Numbered from the stretch's first letter, positions 25,976 to 35,369 are shown. The stretch: DNA of 64,000 nucleotides from SHWB01 sp050246875 (GCA_050246875.1 JBFWVF010000008.1:1-64000); one strand, 5' to 3'. The notes: generated by a model from the letters alone, not told the origin. A program made the numbers and translations.

Positions 25976-26734
25976 ATGAACGTGCCCGTGCGAATCCCCC
26001 AACCCGGCGGCGACCCGTGCAAGGTCTGCGGCGGCCCGGGCACGCCGGTCGGCGCCGTCGATTTCGCCAAGAACTGCGAGGAACGTCGCGGTGTCGCGTT
26101 GCCGCCCGCCGGCACCGCGATCCACTACCACCGCTGCGGCGATTGCGGGCTGCTCTATACGCGGGCGTTCGACGGCTGGTCGCCGGCCGAGTTCCGCCGC
26201 CGGATCTACAACGACGAATATGCGACGGTGGATCCGGACTACGTGGCGGCCCGCCCGGCGGCGAACGCAACGACGGTCGCCGGATTGATGAAGCAGAACG
26301 GCATCACCCGCATGCTCGACTATGGCGGCGGCAACGGCGACCTTGCCCGCGCGCTCGCGGCGCAGGGCCTCGACGCCACATCATGGGATCCGATGGAGCC
26401 CGGTCAGCCGGCGCCCGATCGTCGCGGCTTCCCGCTCGTCACGGCGTTCGAGGTGATGGAACACACGCCGACGCCGCGAGCGACGGCCCGCGAGATGACG
26501 GGTCACGCCGGACCGAACGGCATTGTGCTGTTCAGCACGCTGGTGCTCGAAACCGCCGCGCCGGACGTGCTCGATCACTGGTATGTGGCACCGCGCAACG
26601 GCCACATCACCATCCATACTGCCGCCAGCCTCGCGACGCTGTTCGCCCGCCTCGGCTGGCAGGTGCATAACTTCGGGCCGGCCTACCACCTCGCGCACCG
26701 TGGCAATGTGCGGATCGGTGGCGCAGCGGCGTGA
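25976..26734 (+). CDS. Class I SAM-dependent methyltransferase with N-terminal zinc ribbon
   Basis: A 252-residue protein. Two Cys pairs at the N-terminus (CKVCGGPG at about residue 13 and HRCGDCGLLYTRAF at about 56) should bind zinc, as in the 'methyltransferase domain with Cx2C' proteins of sugar or natural-product pathways. The SAM fold follows: MLDYGGGNGDLARALAAQG (about 105) and FEVMEHTPTPRATAREM (about 160). The substrate is unknown. It is divergent from the glycine-zipper gene, with 94 bp between, and nearly abuts the convergent cupin gene (2 bp). Confidence 0.85.
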   Translation: MNVPVRIPQPGGDPCKVCGGPGTPVGAVDFAKNCEERRGVALPPAGTAIHYHRCGDCGLLYTRAFDGWSPAEFRRRIYNDEYATVDPDYVAARPAANATTVAGLMKQNGITRMLDYGGGNGDLARALAAQGLDATSWDPMEPGQPAPDRRGFPLVTAFEVMEHTPTPRATAREMTGHAGPNGIVLFSTLVLETAAPDVLDHWYVAPRNGHITIHTAASLATLFARLGWQVHNFGPAYHLAHRGNVRIGGAAA

Positions 26735-26736
26735 CG

Positions 26737-27303
26737 CTAGCGGCCGGCGTTGAAGCTGTAGCCGACCTTCTCGAGTTCGGCGATGACGCCGTCGCCAAAC
26801 CTGCCGCGCAGATCGTCGCCGACGGACGGCGCGAACTCGACGTCGCGCAGCCCCTGCTCGCCGCCCTGCAGGATGACGTAGAGCGCGCCCGGCTCGTCGC
26901 CGATGTTGACGAAGCGGCGCATCACGCCGGGCGGCACGGAGATGGTGTCCCACAGGCCGAGTTCGGTCGAATGCTGCCCCCGATCGCCCCACTCGATGCG
27001 GAAGCGGCTGCGCAGGCAGGTGAAGGTCTCGGTCGAATTCTGGTGGACGTGCAGGCCGGGACCGTTGCCCGGCTCGCACTCGGCGATGACGACGGCGAAG
27101 TTGGGCGGGCCCGGAATGGCGCCATTGCCCCACGGCGTCTCGGCCGTCACCCGTGCGATCACGGTCTTGGTCGCGCGCGCGGTCAGCGCCTCGCGCGCTG
27201 CCGGGGGGATGCGGTCGCCGGTGCGCGCCTTGTTGGGCACCAGCTCCTCGTAGCGGGCGACGTAGCGCGCCATTTCCTCGGGCGACATGTCGATCGTCTT
27301 CAT
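26737..27303 (-). CDS. Cupin domain protein
   Basis: A 188-residue protein with a single cupin barrel. The first motif is GPGLHVHQNSTETFTCLRSR (metal ligands H-x-H and Glu, about residue 78) and the second is VPPGVMRRFVNIGDEPGAL (about 115), in which the usual His is missing or replaced by Arg/Phe, so metal binding may be altered. It lies 18 bp downstream of the indolepyruvate oxidoreductase gene on the same strand, suggesting co-transcription, but no reaction can be assigned. Confidence 0.83.
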   Translation of the reverse strand: MKTIDMSPEEMARYVARYEELVPNKARTGDRIPPAAREALTARATKTVIARVTAETPWGNGAIPGPPNFAVVIAECEPGNGPGLHVHQNSTETFTCLRSRFRIEWGDRGQHSTELGLWDTISVPPGVMRRFVNIGDEPGALYVILQGGEQGLRDVEFAPSVGDDLRGRFGDGVIAELEKVGYSFNAGR

Positions 27304-27321
27304 GGGTACCTCCCTGCGACG

Positions 27322-30300
27322 CTATTCCGCCGCCGTCGCCGACGCCCGCGGCGCCCGCCAGCGGGCCAGCAGGTCGCTCCTGCAGGCGCTCGCCTCGGCG
27401 AGATGGCGATCCTTGACGTAGCCGTAGCCGCGGATGCGCTCCGGCACCGACGCGATCTCGATGGCGAGGGCATGGTTGTCGGGCGTCAGGCCCTTGCACA
27501 GTTCGGCGACCGACGCCTCGTACTCGGCGATGAGCGCCCGCTCGCGACGGCGTTCCGGCAGCCAGCCGAAGGGATCGAGCCACGAGCCGCGCAGCCGCCG
27601 CGCCGACGCCAGCAGGCGCAGCGCCGGCACCACCCACGGGCCGAAGGTCATCTTGGCCGGCAAGCCGGTCTCGGGGTCGGCGCGCGCGAACAGCGGCGGC
27701 GCGAAGTGGAAGGCGAGCTTCGCCTCGCCCTCGAACTCGGCGGCCAGCTTGCGCGCGAATCGGCCGTCGGTGAACAGCCGCGCCACCTCGTACTCGTCCT
27801 TGTACGCCATCAGCTTGTAGCCGTAGCGCGCGACCGCCTCGGCGAAGCCGCTGAAGCCGGCCGCGCGCGACCGTTCGGCGGCGCGCGCCCGCTCGACCAG
27901 CGCCGCGTAGCGGGCGGCGTAGGCCGCGTCCTGATAGGCCGTCAGTTCGGCCACGCGATGGCGGACCAGGGCGTCGAGATCGCGCGGCAGCGGCGTCACC
28001 GTCGCCGAAGGCGGAAAGGCGAAGGCCGTCACGGCGGCGAGATCGACAGCGGCGCGGCGACCCCAGGCGAAGGCCTCCTTGTTCATGGCGACCGAGACCC
28101 GGTTGAGGTCGATCGCCGCCATCAGCGCCTCGTGGCTCAGCGGCACGAGGCCGCGCTGCCAGGCGAAGCCGAGCACGAACAGGTTGGCGGCAATGGCATC
28201 GCCCAGCAGCGCCGTCGCCAGGCGCGTGGCGTCGACCGTTTCGACATTGCCGTCGCCGGCCTCGGCGGCCAGCCGGCGCTCGATGTCGGCACTGGGAAAC
28301 TGCAGGTCGGGCTGGCGCGTGAACTGGCCGGTGATCGCCTCGTTGGCGTTGATCACCACCTTCGTCCGCCCCGGCGCGACAGTGGCGAGGGCCGGTTCGC
28401 CCGCCGCCACCAGCTTGTCGCAGGCCAGCAGGACGTCGGCGCTGGCGGTGTGCAGGCGCGGCCCGCGGATGGCGGCGCGCGAGCGCGCGAGCTGGACATG
28501 GCTCGTCACCGGCCCGCCCTTCTGCGCCATGCCGAACTGGTCGACGCCGCGCGTGGCGATGCCGTCGAGATGGGCCGCCATCGTCAGCAGCGCGCCGATG
28601 GTGGCGACGCCGGTGCCGCCGACGCCGGTGACGAGGATGCGCCACGGCGCTTCGTCGCCCAGCACGGGCAGGATCGGCATCGGCAGGTTCGCCAGCGCGT
28701 CCGGCACGCCCTGCTTGGCCGCCGCGCGGCGGATGCGGGCACCGGACACCGAGACGAAGGACGGGCAGAAGCCATCGGCGCAGCTGTAGTCCTTGTTGCA
28801 GGAGGACTGGTCGATGCGCCGCTTGCGGCCGAACTCCGTCTCCAGCGGCAGCACCGACAGGCAGCTCGACTTCGCCGAGCAATCGCCGCAGCCCTCGCAC
28901 ACCATGTCGTTGATGAACATGCGCCGGTCGGGATCGGCGAAGGCGCCGCGCTTGCGGCGGCGGCGCTTCTCGGCGGCGCAGGTCTGGTCGTAGACGATGA
29001 CCGACACGCCGGGATACTCGCGGCACTCGCGCTGGATGCGGTCGAGGCCGTTGCGGTGCTCGACGCGCGTGCCGTGCGGCCAGTCGGCGCCGACCGGGTA
29101 CTTCTCGGGCTCGTCCGAGACGACGACGATCTTGCCGACGCCCTCGGCGGCCACCTGGCGGGCGATCATCATCGGCGTCAGCGGGCCGTCGTGCGGCTGC
29201 CCGCCGGTCATGGCCACGGCGTCGTTGAACAGGATCTTGAAGGTGATGTTGCTCTTCGCGGCGACCGCGGCGCGCACGCCGAGATAGCCCGAGTGGTAGT
29301 AGGTGCCGTCACCGAGGTTCTGGAAGATGTGCTTCGTCTTCACGAACGGCGCCTGGCCGATCCATACCGCGCCCTCCCCACCCATGTGCGAGTGGTTGGA
29401 GGTCGAGCGGTCCATGTACTCGGCCATGAAGTGACAACCGACGCCGCCATGGGCGCGGCTGCCTTCCGGCACGCGCGTCGAGGTGTTGTGCGGACAGCCT
29501 GAGCAGAAGGTGACGGTGCGGACGACCGACATCGCTTCGCGCGCCGAGGCCTGCGCCGCCTTGGCATCGAGCAGGGCGATGCGGGCGCGCGCATCGGACC
29601 GTTCGGCGATGGCCGGAATGGCGCGCACCAGCGCCCGCGCCGCGGCATCGGGCGAGAGTTCCCCGGCGAACGGCACCAGCTCGGCGCCGGCCGCGTCGAA
29701 GCGGCCCAGAACGCGCGGCCGCGACCCGGCCGGCCGGTCGTAGAGCGCGTCGCGCACCTGCGTCTCGACGATGCGCCGCTTCTCCTCGACCACGAGCACC
29801 TGCTCGGCGCCCTCCGTCCAGCGCAGGACCTCGACCGGATCGAGCGGCCACGGCATGGCAATCTTGACCAGCACGATGCCGAGGCCGGCGGCGGTCGCGT
29901 CGTCGATGCCGAGGTCGGCCAGCGCCTGGTGCGCGTCGAGCGCCGCCTTGCCGCTGGCGAGGATGACGTGGCGCGGGCGCGGCGCGGCGATCAGCGTGCG
30001 GTTGACGCCGTTGGCGCGGGCGAAGGCGCGCGCGGCGGCGATCTTGTCGCGGCCGCCGCGCAGTTCCTGCTCCTTCCAGCCGTCGACGCGGCGGATCCAC
30101 AGCCCGTCTGGCGGCGGCGCGTAGTCGGTCGGCATGACCAGCGCCGGCCGGTCGGGATCGGCGTCGATCACTGTCGCCGCGTCGATCGAGTCCGAAATGG
30201 CCTTGAAGCCGACCCAGGCGCCGCAGTAGCGCGACAGCGCGATGCCGAACAGGCCGAGGTCGACGACGTCCTGCACGTCGGCCGGATAGAGCACCGGCAT

Positions 30301-30816
30301 GCGAAGGTCCATGAAGGTCGGCTCGCACGCCGTCGGCACGTCCGTCGCCATCATCGGCGGGTCGTCGCCGACGCTGACCAGCACGCCGCCATGCCGCGAC
30401 GTGCCGGCGTAGTTGGCATGGCGCAGCGCGTCGAGCGAGCGGTCGAGGCCCGGCGCCTTGCCGTACCAGAGGCCGAACACGCCGTCGAAGCGGGCATCGC
30501 CATGCAGTTGCGCCTGCTGCGTGCCCCACAGGGCGGTGGCCGCAAGGTCCTCGTTGACCGCCGGCTGGAAGTGGATATCGAGCGGCTGGGTGTGGCGGGC
30601 GGCGCGCCAGAACTCGCGATCGACATTGTGCATCGGCGAGCCGCGGTAGCCGGTGACGAGGCCACCGGTCCGGAGGCCCGCGGCGCGGTCGCGGCGGGCC
30701 TGCAGCAGCATCACGCGGACCAGCGCCTGCGTGCCGGTGAGGTAGATGCGCCCCTGCGTCGCCGTGTACTTGTCGTCGAGGCTCACGGCCTCGCGATGCG
30801 TCTCCGCCAGCGCCAT
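27322..30816 (-). CDS. Indolepyruvate ferredoxin oxidoreductase family protein (fused subunits), paralogue A
   Basis: A 1164-residue fused 2-oxoacid:ferredoxin oxidoreductase that would oxidatively decarboxylate aryl pyruvates or branched 2-oxoacids to acyl-CoA. The N-terminal pyrimidine-binding part has GLVTGYRGSPMHNVDREF. The middle has Cys in CSGCPHNTSTRVPEG and the TPP site GDGTYYHSGYLGVRAA...AMTGGQ. CEGCGDCSAKSSC is an Fe-S type cluster (about residue 635). The KOR-gamma domain starts at VTGVGGTGVATIGALL (about 725), and the C-terminal DUF6537 part includes AYKDEYEVARLFTDGRF. The length is normal for the family. A second paralogue with the same architecture lies at 53.8-57.3 kb. Confidence 0.93.
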   Translation of the reverse strand: MALAETHREAVSLDDKYTATQGRIYLTGTQALVRVMLLQARRDRAAGLRTGGLVTGYRGSPMHNVDREFWRAARHTQPLDIHFQPAVNEDLAATALWGTQQAQLHGDARFDGVFGLWYGKAPGLDRSLDALRHANYAGTSRHGGVLVSVGDDPPMMATDVPTACEPTFMDLRMPVLYPADVQDVVDLGLFGIALSRYCGAWVGFKAISDSIDAATVIDADPDRPALVMPTDYAPPPDGLWIRRVDGWKEQELRGGRDKIAAARAFARANGVNRTLIAAPRPRHVILASGKAALDAHQALADLGIDDATAAGLGIVLVKIAMPWPLDPVEVLRWTEGAEQVLVVEEKRRIVETQVRDALYDRPAGSRPRVLGRFDAAGAELVPFAGELSPDAAARALVRAIPAIAERSDARARIALLDAKAAQASAREAMSVVRTVTFCSGCPHNTSTRVPEGSRAHGGVGCHFMAEYMDRSTSNHSHMGGEGAVWIGQAPFVKTKHIFQNLGDGTYYHSGYLGVRAAVAAKSNITFKILFNDAVAMTGGQPHDGPLTPMMIARQVAAEGVGKIVVVSDEPEKYPVGADWPHGTRVEHRNGLDRIQRECREYPGVSVIVYDQTCAAEKRRRRKRGAFADPDRRMFINDMVCEGCGDCSAKSSCLSVLPLETEFGRKRRIDQSSCNKDYSCADGFCPSFVSVSGARIRRAAAKQGVPDALANLPMPILPVLGDEAPWRILVTGVGGTGVATIGALLTMAAHLDGIATRGVDQFGMAQKGGPVTSHVQLARSRAAIRGPRLHTASADVLLACDKLVAAGEPALATVAPGRTKVVINANEAITGQFTRQPDLQFPSADIERRLAAEAGDGNVETVDATRLATALLGDAIAANLFVLGFAWQRGLVPLSHEALMAAIDLNRVSVAMNKEAFAWGRRAAVDLAAVTAFAFPPSATVTPLPRDLDALVRHRVAELTAYQDAAYAARYAALVERARAAERSRAAGFSGFAEAVARYGYKLMAYKDEYEVARLFTDGRFARKLAAEFEGEAKLAFHFAPPLFARADPETGLPAKMTFGPWVVPALRLLASARRLRGSWLDPFGWLPERRRERALIAEYEASVAELCKGLTPDNHALAIEIASVPERIRGYGYVKDRHLAEASACRSDLLARWRAPRASATAAE

Positions 30817-31001
30817 CGTCCATCCCCTGGGTCGCGGGGCGGTTCGCGCCGCCCTCGCCTTCGCTTCTCGCCGGTGAAATTCAATCAGATTTCGGCCGGT
30901 GCGTCATGCGTCCCGGCCGGCACGGTCCGAGACGGCGACGGGGCGCCCTGCTAACCTCCGCGCGTCACTGCGGCTCGGCCGCGAAGGGAGAACGACGCAT
31001 C

Positions 31002-31601
31002 ATGGCTGCCAGGAAGACGGCAACGAAAGCCGGCAAGGGCGCGACGGCAAAGCCCGCGCGCGCGAAGACACCGGCGAAGAAGACGGCGAAGTCCGCCGCG
31101 ACGAAGCGCACGGCGGCGAAGAAAGGCCAGCACGTCTTCGTCGCGCTGCACGACAAGGACATCCCGTGGCAGGGCGGCGACGAGGTGAAGGACATGCTGA
31201 CGCTGCCGCCGGGCCTGCTGGTGAAGATCCTTAACCACGACAGGTCGATGAACCGCATCGACATGAAGGTCAAATTTCCGCCGGGCTACGTCGAGCCCGA
31301 GCACAGCCACAAGAGCTGGCACTCGCTGATCGTACTCAAGGGCCGCATGTGCGTGGCCGGCAAGGATTTGCGCCCCGGCGACTATGTGTTCGGCGGCAAC
31401 ATGCCCCACGGCCCCTACGAGTATCCCGACGGCTGCGAGGTGTTCTCGGTCTTCATGGGCAACGGCACGCAGCACAAATGGGACGAGAAGAAGCACCTCG
31501 CCCACGAAAACACGTGGAAGGCCGAGACGTCGGCCGGAAAGAGCGGCGTAAGGAAGCAGCGCGCCGCGCGCGCCGGCGGCAAGGTCAGCGCCCACGCATA
31601 G
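31002..31601 (+). CDS. Cupin protein flanked by histone-H1-like basic tails
   Basis: A 199-residue protein. Residues 1-42 are a Lys/Ala/Thr/Pro tail (AARKTATKAGKGATAKPARA, then KTPAKKTAKSAATKRTAAKK) like histone H1 or HU-extension sequences. A cupin barrel follows, with motif 1 in YVEPEHSHKSWHSLIVLKGR (about residue 103) and motif 2 in RPGDYVFGGNMPHGPYEYPD (about 128). The tail after residue 170 is again basic (AGKSGVRKQRAARAGGKV). The start at 31002 has GGGAG upstream and no better ATG follows. A metal-binding cupin with nucleic-acid-binding arms is unusual; I do not know a named family. Confidence 0.85.
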   Translation: MAARKTATKAGKGATAKPARAKTPAKKTAKSAATKRTAAKKGQHVFVALHDKDIPWQGGDEVKDMLTLPPGLLVKILNHDRSMNRIDMKVKFPPGYVEPEHSHKSWHSLIVLKGRMCVAGKDLRPGDYVFGGNMPHGPYEYPDGCEVFSVFMGNGTQHKWDEKKHLAHENTWKAETSAGKSGVRKQRAARAGGKVSAHA

Positions 31602-31611
31602 GCGACATCCT

Positions 31612-31645
31612 CCTCTCCCCGTTCCCGCGCGGGAACGGGGAGAGG
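31612..31645. terminator. Perfect 34-nt palindrome between convergent genes (CCTCTCC family)
   Basis: A perfect palindrome with 17-bp arms (31612-31628 against 31629-31645), starting CCTCTCCCCGTTCCC and ending in its complement. It fills most of the gap between the convergent cupin and aquaporin genes and so could stop transcription from both sides, although no T-run flanks it. The outer arm CCTCTCCCC is shared with the elements at 1-52 and 59852-59877. Confidence 0.6.
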
Positions 31646-31660
31646 GACCGCGCGCAGCGG

Positions 31661-32362
31661 CTAATCCTCGGCCGCCAGCAGGCCCGACTTGAACATCAGG
31701 CCGGCGGCGCCGGCTCCGAGCAGCGGTGCCACGATGAACAGCCAGAGCTGTTCGACCGGCATTGCGTTGGCCCCCATGCCGACGATGGCCGGGCCGATGG
31801 AGCGCGCAGGATTGACCGATACGCCCGTCACATTGATGCCGACGATGTGAATGACCACGAGCGTCAGGCCGATGGCGATGCCGGCGAACTGCGACGGGGC
31901 ACCCTTCTGCGTCACGCCGAGGATGCAAACGAGGAAAAGGAAGGTTGCCACCGCCTCGAACACGAAGGCCGACAGAGTCGAGTACTCACCGAGGTAGCCG
32001 GCACCCCAGCCGTTCTGGCCGAGGCCGCCGCTCCAGCCCGCCGCCTTGCCGGACAGTATGAGCCACAGGACCGCCGCGCCGGCGAGACCGCCAAGCACCT
32101 GGGCGACCACATAGGCGATGAAGTCGCCGGTCGACATCCGCCCTGCCAGCAGGACGCCGAAGCTGACCGCCGGATTGACGTGGCAGCCCGAGACCGGGCC
32201 GATGCCATAGGCCATCGCCACGATGGCGAGGCCGAACGCGAAGGAAATTCCGAGCACGTCGATGGCCGTCGGCCCTGTCCCCATGCCACCGATGACAGCC
32301 GCGCCACAGCCGAACAGAACAAGCGTGAACGTACCGATGAATTCCGCCAGAGGCTTTTTCAT
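31661..32362 (-). CDS. aqpZ: Aquaporin Z-type water channel
   Basis: A 233-residue MIP-family channel with six membrane segments. Both NPA half-helices are intact: CHVNPAVSFGVLLAGR (about residue 62) and GVSVNPARSIGPAI (about 183). His in FAGIAIGLTLVVIHIVGINV and Arg after the second NPA agree with the narrow AqpZ selectivity filter, so it should conduct water rather than glycerol. It begins MKKPLAEFIGTFTLVLFGCG, as AqpZ does. It stands alone in an inner-membrane context, convergent with the cupin gene. Confidence 0.94.
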   Translation of the reverse strand: MKKPLAEFIGTFTLVLFGCGAAVIGGMGTGPTAIDVLGISFAFGLAIVAMAYGIGPVSGCHVNPAVSFGVLLAGRMSTGDFIAYVVAQVLGGLAGAAVLWLILSGKAAGWSGGLGQNGWGAGYLGEYSTLSAFVFEAVATFLFLVCILGVTQKGAPSQFAGIAIGLTLVVIHIVGINVTGVSVNPARSIGPAIVGMGANAMPVEQLWLFIVAPLLGAGAAGLMFKSGLLAAED

Positions 32363-32466
32363 GGCAGCGATCCCCCGATCGCCGGCCGCCCGAACGCGGC
32401 CGGACGAGGGCGATTAGCAACCCGCCGCCGTGACCGGGGCAAGACCGATCTTGCCGATGCCCGCCG

Positions 32467-33759
32467 CTACTGCGTCGCCACGCCGAACATGCGATCAGGC
32501 AACCAGAGGGAGATTTCGGGGATGTAGGTGATGAAGATGAGGAAGGCGACGAGGATCATCAGCCAGCCCCAGGACGCGCGCACCACCTCGACCAGGCTCA
32601 TGCCGGTGATTCCTGAGGCGACGAAGAGATTGAGGCCGACCGGCGGCGAGACCATGCCGATCTCCATGTTCACCACATAGACGATGCCGAGGTGAACTGG
32701 GTCGATGCCGAGGGCCATCGCCGCCGGGAACAGGATCGGCGCCGTGATCAGCACGATCGCCGACGGGTCCATCAGGTTGCCGGCGATCAGCAGGATGATG
32801 TTGACGATCATCAGGAACTGCCACGGCCGCAAGTCGGCGGCGGCGATGAGGCGGGCGATGTCCTGGGGAATCTGCGCCGTCGTCAGCACGTGGCCGAACA
32901 GCACGGCGTTGGCGATGATGAACATCAGCATCACCGTCACGCGGCCGGACTCGAGCAGCACGCGCGGCACCTCGCCCAGCCGCAGGTCGCGGTAGATGCC
33001 GACGGCGGCGACGAAGGCGTAGACGGCGGCCACCGCGGCCGCCTCGGTCGGCGTGAAGATGCCGCCGTAGATACCGCCGAGGACGATGATCACCAGCAGC
33101 AGGCCCGGCAGCGCCCGCCAGAAATGGGCATTCCGCTCGCGCCACGTCGCGCGCTTCTGGCGCGGCAGGTTGCGGATGCGCGCCACGATGTAGATCGCCG
33201 TCATCAGCGACAGGCCGAGCAGCGCGCCCGGCACGATGCCGGCGATGAACAGCCGGCCGACCGAGGTTTCCGTCGCCGCGGCGTAGACCACCATGACGAT
33301 CGACGGCGGAATGAGGATGCCGAGCGTGCCGGCGTTGACGATGACGCCGGTGGCGAAGCTGCGCGTGTAGCCGACCTGGACCATGCCGGCGATGACGATC
33401 GAGCCGATCGCCACCACGGTCGCCGGCGACGATCCCGACACGGCAGCGAACAGCATGCAGGCCAGCACGGAGGCGATGGCGAGGCCGCCCGGCAGGTGAC
33501 CGACGACCGAGACGGCGAAGTTGATCATCCGCCGCGCCGCACCGCCGTTGGTCAGGAAGTTGGCGGCGAGGATGAAGAACGGAATGGCGAGCAGCGTGAA
33601 CTGCTCCATCGTCTGGAAATACTTGAGCGACAGCGAGGCGAGGCTGTCGCCCTGGAACAGCAGGATGGTGGAGAGCGACGACAGGCCCAGCGCGATGCCG
33701 ATCGGCATGCCGAGCGCGAGCAGCACCAGCAGGCTGGCGAACAGGAATACGGTGTTCAT
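32467..33759 (-). CDS. dctM: TRAP transporter large permease subunit
   Basis: A 430-residue DctM-type protein with about 11-12 hydrophobic segments. It begins NTVFLFASLLVLLALGMPIG and has FFILAANFLTNGGAARRMIN, MLFAAVSGSSPATVVAIGSI (the family's SGSSPAT motif, about residue 97), LGILIPPSIVMVVYAAATET (about 143) and NMEIGMVSPPVGLNLFVASG (about 372). It would carry the Na+-coupled transport of an organic acid. Its ATG overlaps the preceding stop by 4 nt (ATGA), so it is coupled to the DctP-DctQ frame. Confidence 0.95.
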   Translation of the reverse strand: MNTVFLFASLLVLLALGMPIGIALGLSSLSTILLFQGDSLASLSLKYFQTMEQFTLLAIPFFILAANFLTNGGAARRMINFAVSVVGHLPGGLAIASVLACMLFAAVSGSSPATVVAIGSIVIAGMVQVGYTRSFATGVIVNAGTLGILIPPSIVMVVYAAATETSVGRLFIAGIVPGALLGLSLMTAIYIVARIRNLPRQKRATWRERNAHFWRALPGLLLVIIVLGGIYGGIFTPTEAAAVAAVYAFVAAVGIYRDLRLGEVPRVLLESGRVTVMLMFIIANAVLFGHVLTTAQIPQDIARLIAAADLRPWQFLMIVNIILLIAGNLMDPSAIVLITAPILFPAAMALGIDPVHLGIVYVVNMEIGMVSPPVGLNLFVASGITGMSLVEVVRASWGWLMILVAFLIFITYIPEISLWLPDRMFGVATQ

Positions 33760-35369
33760 CGTGCCGCGCCGCCGGCGCCGGAGCGCTCGGCCGTCGCTTC
33801 GCGGATCGCCTCGCCGGCCTCGTCCGCCAGTTCGTAGCCCCCGGAACGGCCGGTGGCGATGCGCCACGCCATGCCGAGCAGGCGCACCAGAAGCAGGGCG
33901 AAGCCGATCGGCAGGCAGATCGACAGGATCCAGCGCTCGACCGCGATGTCCTCGGCCTCGACGCCGATGATCCGCAGCCGGTCGATGTACTTCCACGCGC
34001 CGTAGAGCATCAGCCCGGCGTAGCCGATCGACAGCAGCGCCACGAGCAGTCCGACGGCCCGCCGCAGGGGCGGCGCGAGCAGGCGGACGGCGGCATCGAC
34101 GCCGATATGTGCGCGCTCGCGCACGCAATAGGCCATGCCGATGAGCACCAGCCAGGCGAAGAGATAGAAGTTCGCCTCGAGCGCCCAGATGAAGCCCGAA
34201 TTGAAGCCGTAGCGCAGGACGACCTGCACGAACGTCAGTACGGTCATGACGCCGACGATGAGCGCGATCAGGCTCTCCTCGGCGCGATAGGCCAGCGTCC
34301 GCAGCGACACCGCCGGATCCCCCCGTCGGCGGGCGCGGCGACCGCGACCGAAGCCGCGGCCGCCGCGACCGGACGAGTTCGGCTTGGGGTCGTTGGCGCG
34401 CACGGCGGCCTCGATGAGGTCCTTGCCGATCTCGCCCTCGAACTTGGTCCACACCGGCGCCATCGCCTTCTTCCACGCCGCGAGCTGGGCGGGGGTCAGC
34501 CGATGGATGGTGGTGACGCCAGAGGCGGCGATCTTGGCCTTCGCCTCCTCGTTCAGCTTGGCGGCGATGTCGTTGTTCGTCGCCGTGGCGATGTCGAGGG
34601 CCTTCTTGAGCGCCGTGCGAATATCGGCGGGCAGGCCCTTCCACCAGTCGGCGTTGGTCACCAGCATGTAATCGACGACGCCGGTGTTGGCTTCGGTGAA
34701 GTGCTTCTGCACCTCATGGAACTTCTGCGAGTAGATGTTCGACCAGGTGTTCTCCTGCGCGTCGACCGTGCCGACCTGCAGGGCCTGGTAGACCTCGGCG
34801 AAGGCCATCTTCTGCGGCGTCGCGCCGACCGCCTCGAACTTGGCGGCGAGGATGTCCGAAGGCTGCACGCGGAACTTGAGGCCCTTGGCGTCCTCGGGCA
34901 TCAGCAGCGGCCGGTTGGCCGAGAGCTGCACCATGCCGTTGTGCCAGTAGCCGAGGCCGATATAGCCCTTGGACTCCATGCTCGTCAGCAGCGCCTGCCC
35001 TTCCTTCGTCGCCTGGAAGCGGTCGACGGCCTCCGGGTTCTCGAAGAGGAACGGCAGATCGAAGACCTGGATCTTCGAGGTGAACTTGTTGAACTTCGAC
35101 AGCGACGGCGCGATGAAGTGGACGTCGCCGAGGGCGAGCGCTTCCATTTCCTTGGCGTCGCCGAAGAGCTGCGAGGACGGGTAGACCTCCACGGTCACCT
35201 TGCCGGGCAGGAGCTTCTCGGCCTCTTCCTTGAACTTGAGCGCCGCCTGGCCCTTGGGCGTCTTCTCGGCGACGACGTGCGAGAACTTGATCACCATCGG
35301 GGCCGCACCCGCCGTGCCCGATGCGACGATCAGGGCAGCCGCGGCCACCGTCATAAGCCAGTTGCGCAT
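33756..35369 (-). CDS. TRAP transporter binding protein fused in frame to the small permease subunit (DctP-DctQ)
   Basis: One uninterrupted 537-codon frame. Residues 1-22 are a Sec signal (MRNWLMTVAAAALIVASGTA), and about 23-330 are a DctP substrate-binding protein (PMVIKFSHVVAEKTPKGQAA, WHNGMVQLSANRPLLMPEDA, FAEVYQALQVGTVDAQENTW). A basic Gly/Arg linker follows (SSGRGGRGFGRGRRARRRG), then a four-helix DctQ domain from about residue 354 (AEESLIALIVGVMTVLTFVQ). Usually P and Q are separate genes. A GTG at 34310 with a G-rich stretch about 10 nt upstream could still start DctQ separately (184 residues), so a lost DctP stop codon is as possible as a working fusion. ATG 35369 has GGAGGAACGAAC upstream. 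Confidence 0.88.
   Translation of the reverse strand: MRNWLMTVAAAALIVASGTAGAAPMVIKFSHVVAEKTPKGQAALKFKEEAEKLLPGKVTVEVYPSSQLFGDAKEMEALALGDVHFIAPSLSKFNKFTSKIQVFDLPFLFENPEAVDRFQATKEGQALLTSMESKGYIGLGYWHNGMVQLSANRPLLMPEDAKGLKFRVQPSDILAAKFEAVGATPQKMAFAEVYQALQVGTVDAQENTWSNIYSQKFHEVQKHFTEANTGVVDYMLVTNADWWKGLPADIRTALKKALDIATATNNDIAAKLNEEAKAKIAASGVTTIHRLTPAQLAAWKKAMAPVWTKFEGEIGKDLIEAAVRANDPKPNSSGRGGRGFGRGRRARRRGDPAVSLRTLAYRAEESLIALIVGVMTVLTFVQVVLRYGFNSGFIWALEANFYLFAWLVLIGMAYCVRERAHIGVDAAVRLLAPPLRRAVGLLVALLSIGYAGLMLYGAWKYIDRLRIIGVEAEDIAVERWILSICLPIGFALLLVRLLGMAWRIATGRSGGYELADEAGEAIREATAERSGAGGAAR

Noticed and set aside
26731..29502. 923-codon plus-strand frame across paralogue A and the cupin
   Set aside because: Antisense shadow of two recognised genes; it resembles the shadow over paralogue B because the real genes are homologous.
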